Program-made: the position numbers and the translations under genes | The notes under the pieces: generated by a model | What the model was told of the DNA's origin: nothing | What the model saw: only the letters and a program-made list of their open reading frames with translations | The model's database searches: none | Shown here: positions 4,766-7,861 of the stretch, in pieces | How the letters are laid out: each line of letters starts with the position of its first letter | Numbering within the stretch: the first letter of the stretch is position 1 | NCBI GenBank assembly: GCA_964425005.1 | Contig: CAYRKT010000078.1 | Span: 1-7,861 of the forward strand | DNA: 7,861 nucleotides | Direction: 5' to 3' | Source: CAYRKT01 sp964425005 | GTDB taxonomy: Bacteria; Synergistota; Synergistia; CAYRKT01

Positions 4766-6246
4766 GGAGGCGCTTGCTGGTCAACTCCTTCGACATAGAG
4801 GAGCAGAGGATAGCCATCCTCAGGGACGGGGAGCTGGAGCAGCTCTTCGTCGAGAGGATGTGGGACAGGCAGAGGGCCGGGGACATCTACAAGGCCAGGG
4901 TGGACTCGGTCCTGCCGGGCATGGGGGCTGCCTTCGTCAACCTGGGGGACGGGAGGAACGCCTTCCTCTACCTGGGGGACGCCCGCGGACCGCTTCGGCG
5001 CGGGATGGAGGTCATGGTCCAGGTGGTGAGGGTCGCCAGGAGGAAGAAGGGGGCCAGGGTGACCACCAGGCTATCCATACCGGGCAGGTTCCTGGTGCTG
5101 GCCCCGCGCTCCGACGTGGTCGGCGTCTCCCGGCGGATAGAGGACGAGGAGGAGAGGAGGAGGCTAAAGGAGCTGGCCTTATCCCTTAGGCCAGAGGGGC
5201 ACGGCCTGATAGTGAGGACCGCCGCCATGGGGGTGGACGCGGAGCTCCTGAGGGAGGACCTGGGGGAGCTCCTTTCCCTCTGGGGTAGGATCGAGCGGGA
5301 GAGCCAGTACCTCAAGGCCCCGTGCCTGGTCTATCGGGACTCCGGGCTGCTGGGACAGGTGATCCGGGACGAGCTCGATCCCTCCTTCGAGGAGGTGGTG
5401 GTGGACTCGGAGGAGGACTTCGAGCTCGCCAGGGAGCTGGTCTCCCGATACGCCAGGGCCTTCTCCAGGGCGCCCGAGGTCAAGCTCTACCGCGGCGCCA
5501 CACCGCTCTTCGAGCACTTCGGGGTGGAGGCCCAGATAGAGAGGGCCCTGCAGAGGAGGGTCCCCCTCCCCTCCGGCGGCTATCTGGTCTTCGACCAGAC
5601 GGAGGCCCTCACGGTGATAGACGTGAACAGCGGCAGCTTCGTCTCGGGCCTCGACGTGAGGGACACGATAGTTAGGATAAACAGGGAGGCGGCGCTGGAG
5701 ATAGCCAGACAGCTCAAGCTTCGGGCCATAGGGGGCATCGTGGTGGTGGACTTCATCGACATGGACAGGGAGGAGGACAAGAGGGAGCTCATATCCTACC
5801 TGGAGGAGCTCCTCAGGGAGGACCGGGCCAAGCCCAGGGTCTTCGGGGTTACGGGGCTCGGCCTGGTGGAGATCACCCGGAAGAGGTCCAGGAGCGACCT
5901 CAGGTCGGTCCTGGGCAGGAGCTGTCCGTGCTGCGGCGGCGAGGGGTGGACGTGGAGGGAGGAGGTGGTCTCCATGAGGCTCAAGCGCTTCCTCCGCAAG
6001 GTCTTGAGGTCGAGCCCCAGCGAGGCCCTGGTGGTGGAGATGCACCCGGAGGTGGCCTCCTTCGTCCTCGACGTGTTCCTGGAGAGCTGGGAGGAGGAGA
6101 TGGGCGTTCGCCTCTTCCTGGTCTGCCCCTCCGGCGCCTCCTGGGGGAGGTTCAGGCTGGTCTTCCAGGGAGGGGTGGAGGAGGCCCTGGCCAGGGTCAG
6201 GGCCCTGGAGGGGGAGGGACTTCGTGTCCTTTCTAAAGCTCGTTGA
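4753..6246 (+). CDS. rng: Ribonuclease E/G family endoribonuclease (RNase G type)
   Basis: Single-strand-specific endoribonuclease of the RNase E/G family, acting in rRNA and tRNA maturation and mRNA turnover. The 497-residue product starts MGEVRRRLLVNSF, equivalent to the 'ELLVN' start of RNase G. The S1 RNA-binding domain covers about residues 40-110 (GDIYKARVDSVLPGMGAAFVN, then LGDGRNAFLYLGD). The catalytic core holds the metal ligands Asp290 (TVIDVNSG) and Asp333 (VVDFIDMD), matching Asp303 and Asp346 of E. coli RNase E. The zinc-link follows as CPCC (Cys391 and Cys394). There is no long disordered C-terminal degradosome scaffold, so it is RNase G-sized. ATG 4753 overlaps the DUF2344 gene by 13 nt, with a weak GGTGG six bases upstream. 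The same frame stays open back to 4099, but without family similarity. Its 3' end overlaps the smc start by 23 nt. Confidence 0.95.
   Translation: MGEVRRRLLVNSFDIEEQRIAILRDGELEQLFVERMWDRQRAGDIYKARVDSVLPGMGAAFVNLGDGRNAFLYLGDARGPLRRGMEVMVQVVRVARRKKGARVTTRLSIPGRFLVLAPRSDVVGVSRRIEDEEERRRLKELALSLRPEGHGLIVRTAAMGVDAELLREDLGELLSLWGRIERESQYLKAPCLVYRDSGLLGQVIRDELDPSFEEVVVDSEEDFELARELVSRYARAFSRAPEVKLYRGATPLFEHFGVEAQIERALQRRVPLPSGGYLVFDQTEALTVIDVNSGSFVSGLDVRDTIVRINREAALEIARQLKLRAIGGIVVVDFIDMDREEDKRELISYLEELLREDRAKPRVFGVTGLGLVEITRKRSRSDLRSVLGRSCPCCGGEGWTWREEVVSMRLKRFLRKVLRSSPSEALVVEMHPEVASFVLDVFLESWEEEMGVRLFLVCPSGASWGRFRLVFQGGVEEALARVRALEGEGLRVLSKAR
6211..6218 (+). promoter_or_regulatory. Ribosome binding site supporting the GTG start of smc
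   Basis: GGGGAGGG at 6211-6218 lies within the end of rng, 5 nt before GTG at 6224. It supports the GTG, which yields the standard SMC N-terminus just ahead of the LVELDGFKSF motif. Confidence 0.65.
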
Positions 6247-7861
6247 GCTGGACGGGTTCAAGAGCTTCGCCAGGCCCACCTCCATATCCCTCGAGGCCCC
6301 CCTGGTCGCCCTGGTGGGCCCCAACGGGAGCGGCAAGAGCAACGTGCTGGACGCTCTGCGCTGGGCCCTGGGCGAGAGGAACCCCCACGCCATGAGGGTG
6401 TCGCGCTACTCCGAGCTGATCTTCGCCGGCAGCGCCTCGCTTCCCCCCAGGAGGGAGGCCTCGGTGGCCCTCTCGCTGGGAGGGGTGAGGGTTTCCAGGA
6501 GCGTGGACCTGGAGGGCAGGGTGGAGCTCGTCGTGGGCGACAGGAGGGCCTCGCTCCTGGAGCTCTCGGAGCTCAAGAGGGAGCTCGGGGTAAGGGGGGA
6601 GGGCTATGGCTTCATAGGGCAGGGAGCGGTCGCTGGTCTCATCAGGGCCAACCCCGCCGAGAGGAGGGCCCACTTCGAGGAGCTCTTCGGGGTGGACGCG
6701 ATAAGGTCCAGGAGGAGCAAGATAGAGCTGGAGCTCGACGAGGCCAGGGCCAGGCTGGTCAGGCTCGGGGACCTCATGGCGGAGCTGAGGCACAGGCTCA
6801 GGGAGATAGAGCCGCAGGCGGAGAGGGCCAGGAGGAAGAGGGCCCTCTCGGAGGAGCTTCGCGCCCTGGAGGGGCAGCTGGTCCTGGCCAGGATGGAGGA
6901 GTTGAGGAGGAGGCTCGGCGCCCTCAGATCCAGCAGGTTCGGCCTCCTCCGCAGGGCTCACGAGGCCAGGGGGAGGATGCTCCTCAGCTGCGAGGAGGTC
7001 GAGGCCTGGGAGAGGACCTCGAGGGAGCTCTCCTCCCGCCTGGAGGGTTTGAGGGAGGAGGGGAACGCCCTTCTGGCGGAGAGGATAAGGATCGTGGAGT
7101 CCCTCAAGTTCCTGGGCCTTCGCTACAGGGAGGCCTTCCTCCTCTCCAGGAGGTGCTGGCGAAGGCTCGAGGAGGTTCGCTCGGCGGTGGAGGAGAAGAG
7201 GGTCTCCGCGGAGGAGCTGTCCCTTCGCCTTGAGGGGATCTCAGCGAGGCTCCTCGAGGTGCGCTCTGCCCTCGAGGAGGCGCGCAGGTCCGGCCTGGAC
7301 CTGGACCTCCTCGAGGAGAGGCTCAGGCTCAAGGAGGTCAGGGCCTCCTCCCTGAGGGAGGCGCTCGAGGAGAGGAGGGAGAGGGCGAAGGCCCTGGCCC
7401 TGAGGAGGGACTCCCTTCTCCTCGAGCTCGAGCTCTACGAGCGCTCCCTCCGGGAGCTGGCCTCGCGCTACGCCTCCCTCTTCGCCCAGAGGAGGCTTTT
7501 GCTCTCCAGGCTGGAGGAGGCCTCCGCGAGGGCCGAGGCCCTGATGAGGGAGGGGGAGGCCCTCTCCTCCAGGATGGGGGTCCTGCGCAGGGAGGCCGCC
7601 TCCCTCGAGAAGGAGCTCGAGGAGAGGAGGGAGGATCTCCTTCGGGGCGGCCCTCCCCTTCCGGTGGCCAGGCTCCTCTCCGCCGTGGAGCTCGGGAGGG
7701 TCAGGGTTCGCGCCAGGACCGTCTCCCAGATCCTCAAGGTGCCCAGGGGGCTGGAGGTGGCCCTGGAGGCCTTCCTGGGGGGCAGGATCCACTGGGTGGT
7801 GGTGGGGGACCTGGAGGAGGCCAAATCCTGCATAGAGTTCCTGAAGAGGGAGGGGCTTGGG
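6224..7861 (+). CDS. smc: Chromosome segregation/condensation protein SMC, N-terminal half (partial)
   Basis: SMC forms the ATP-driven ring of bacterial condensin with ScpA and ScpB, compacting the chromosome and helping separate sister origins. The frame is open from GTG 6224 to the right edge, giving 546 residues with no internal stop. The N-terminus MSFLKLVELDGFKSFARPT is classic SMC. The Walker A motif GPNGSGKS is at residues 32-39, with the following block LDALRWALGE at 42-51. The Q-loop Gln lies in FIGQG (130-134). Residues about 165-480 are Glu/Arg/Leu-rich and predicted to be the first coiled-coil arm. A hinge domain begins near residue 490 (TVSQILKVPRGLEVALEAFLGGRIHWVVV). The signature helix usually written EEAAGI reads EELFGV (152-157), and the segment before the Q-loop is short and divergent. 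Hinge completion, second arm and C-terminal ABC half lie outside the window. The start overlaps rng by 23 nt. Confidence 0.93.
   Translation, partial: MSFLKLVELDGFKSFARPTSISLEAPLVALVGPNGSGKSNVLDALRWALGERNPHAMRVSRYSELIFAGSASLPPRREASVALSLGGVRVSRSVDLEGRVELVVGDRRASLLELSELKRELGVRGEGYGFIGQGAVAGLIRANPAERRAHFEELFGVDAIRSRRSKIELELDEARARLVRLGDLMAELRHRLREIEPQAERARRKRALSEELRALEGQLVLARMEELRRRLGALRSSRFGLLRRAHEARGRMLLSCEEVEAWERTSRELSSRLEGLREEGNALLAERIRIVESLKFLGLRYREAFLLSRRCWRRLEEVRSAVEEKRVSAEELSLRLEGISARLLEVRSALEEARRSGLDLDLLEERLRLKEVRASSLREALEERRERAKALALRRDSLLLELELYERSLRELASRYASLFAQRRLLLSRLEEASARAEALMREGEALSSRMGVLRREAASLEKELEERREDLLRGGPPLPVARLLSAVELGRVRVRARTVSQILKVPRGLEVALEAFLGGRIHWVVVGDLEEAKSCIEFLKREGLG

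Noticed and set aside
5179..6393. 404-codon open frame on the - strand across rng and smc
   Set aside because: It is antisense to two certain genes, with low-complexity Leu/Pro/Gly/Glu composition and no domain. It is explained by purine-rich codons on the + strand.
7367..7385. Polypurine tracts such as this one, as regulatory or triplex-forming sites
   Set aside because: They arise from repeated Glu and Arg codons (GAG, AGG) in the SMC coiled coil and are found throughout the gene.
7421..7435. Short CTCGAG/GAGCTC tandem palindromes in smc
   Set aside because: They are produced by alternating Leu-Glu codons in the coiled coil, are short, and have no supporting context.

Overview
The window is a single co-directional block of housekeeping genes on the + strand of a GC-rich bacterial genome. 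In order it holds the 3' end of minC (cut by the left edge), minD, minE, a rodA-type SEDS glycosyltransferase, a B12-binding-type radical SAM protein of the TIGR03960 kind, its DUF2344/TIGR03936 partner, a short RNase E/G, and the first half of smc (cut by the right edge). Intergenic gaps run from 26 nt down to a few nt, and the last three junctions overlap by 1, 13 and 23 nt. I see no promoter, terminator, tRNA, rRNA, CRISPR array or mobile element. The layout is that of one operon continuing past both ends of the window.

Organism: Arg is very often AGG and Ile often ATA despite high GC, the coding strand is purine-rich, and starts include GTG and TTG. The order minCDE-rodA-TIGR03960-DUF2344-rng resembles the mre/min/rng cluster I know from Clostridia. 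The high GC, AGG/ATA preference and the smc junction fit Synergistota (for example Thermanaerovibrio-like genomes) or a GC-rich clostridial relative. This is an inference from composition and gene order, not from a search.

Region by region: 1-1246 encodes the division-site selection system. MinC inhibits FtsZ, MinD is its membrane ATPase and MinE is the oscillation and topological factor. 1251-2360 encodes the elongation peptidoglycan polymerase. Together these point to a rod-shaped cell with coupled control of elongation and septum placement. 2373-4765 encodes the radical SAM/DUF2344 pair, widely conserved and, to my knowledge, without an assigned reaction. 4753-6246 encodes an RNase G-sized endoribonuclease. 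6224-7861 encodes the ATPase head, N-terminal coiled-coil arm and the start of the hinge of SMC.

The most unusual signal is inside the DUF2344 gene. A run of nine G (4565-4573) is followed after two bases by a perfect 20-bp palindrome (4576-4595). The -1 frame from there is open all the way into the RNase G reading frame, so a -1 slip would produce a DUF2344-RNase G fusion. The arrangement is visible in the sequence. Whether it functions is speculation, and GC-rich composition may explain the open frame.
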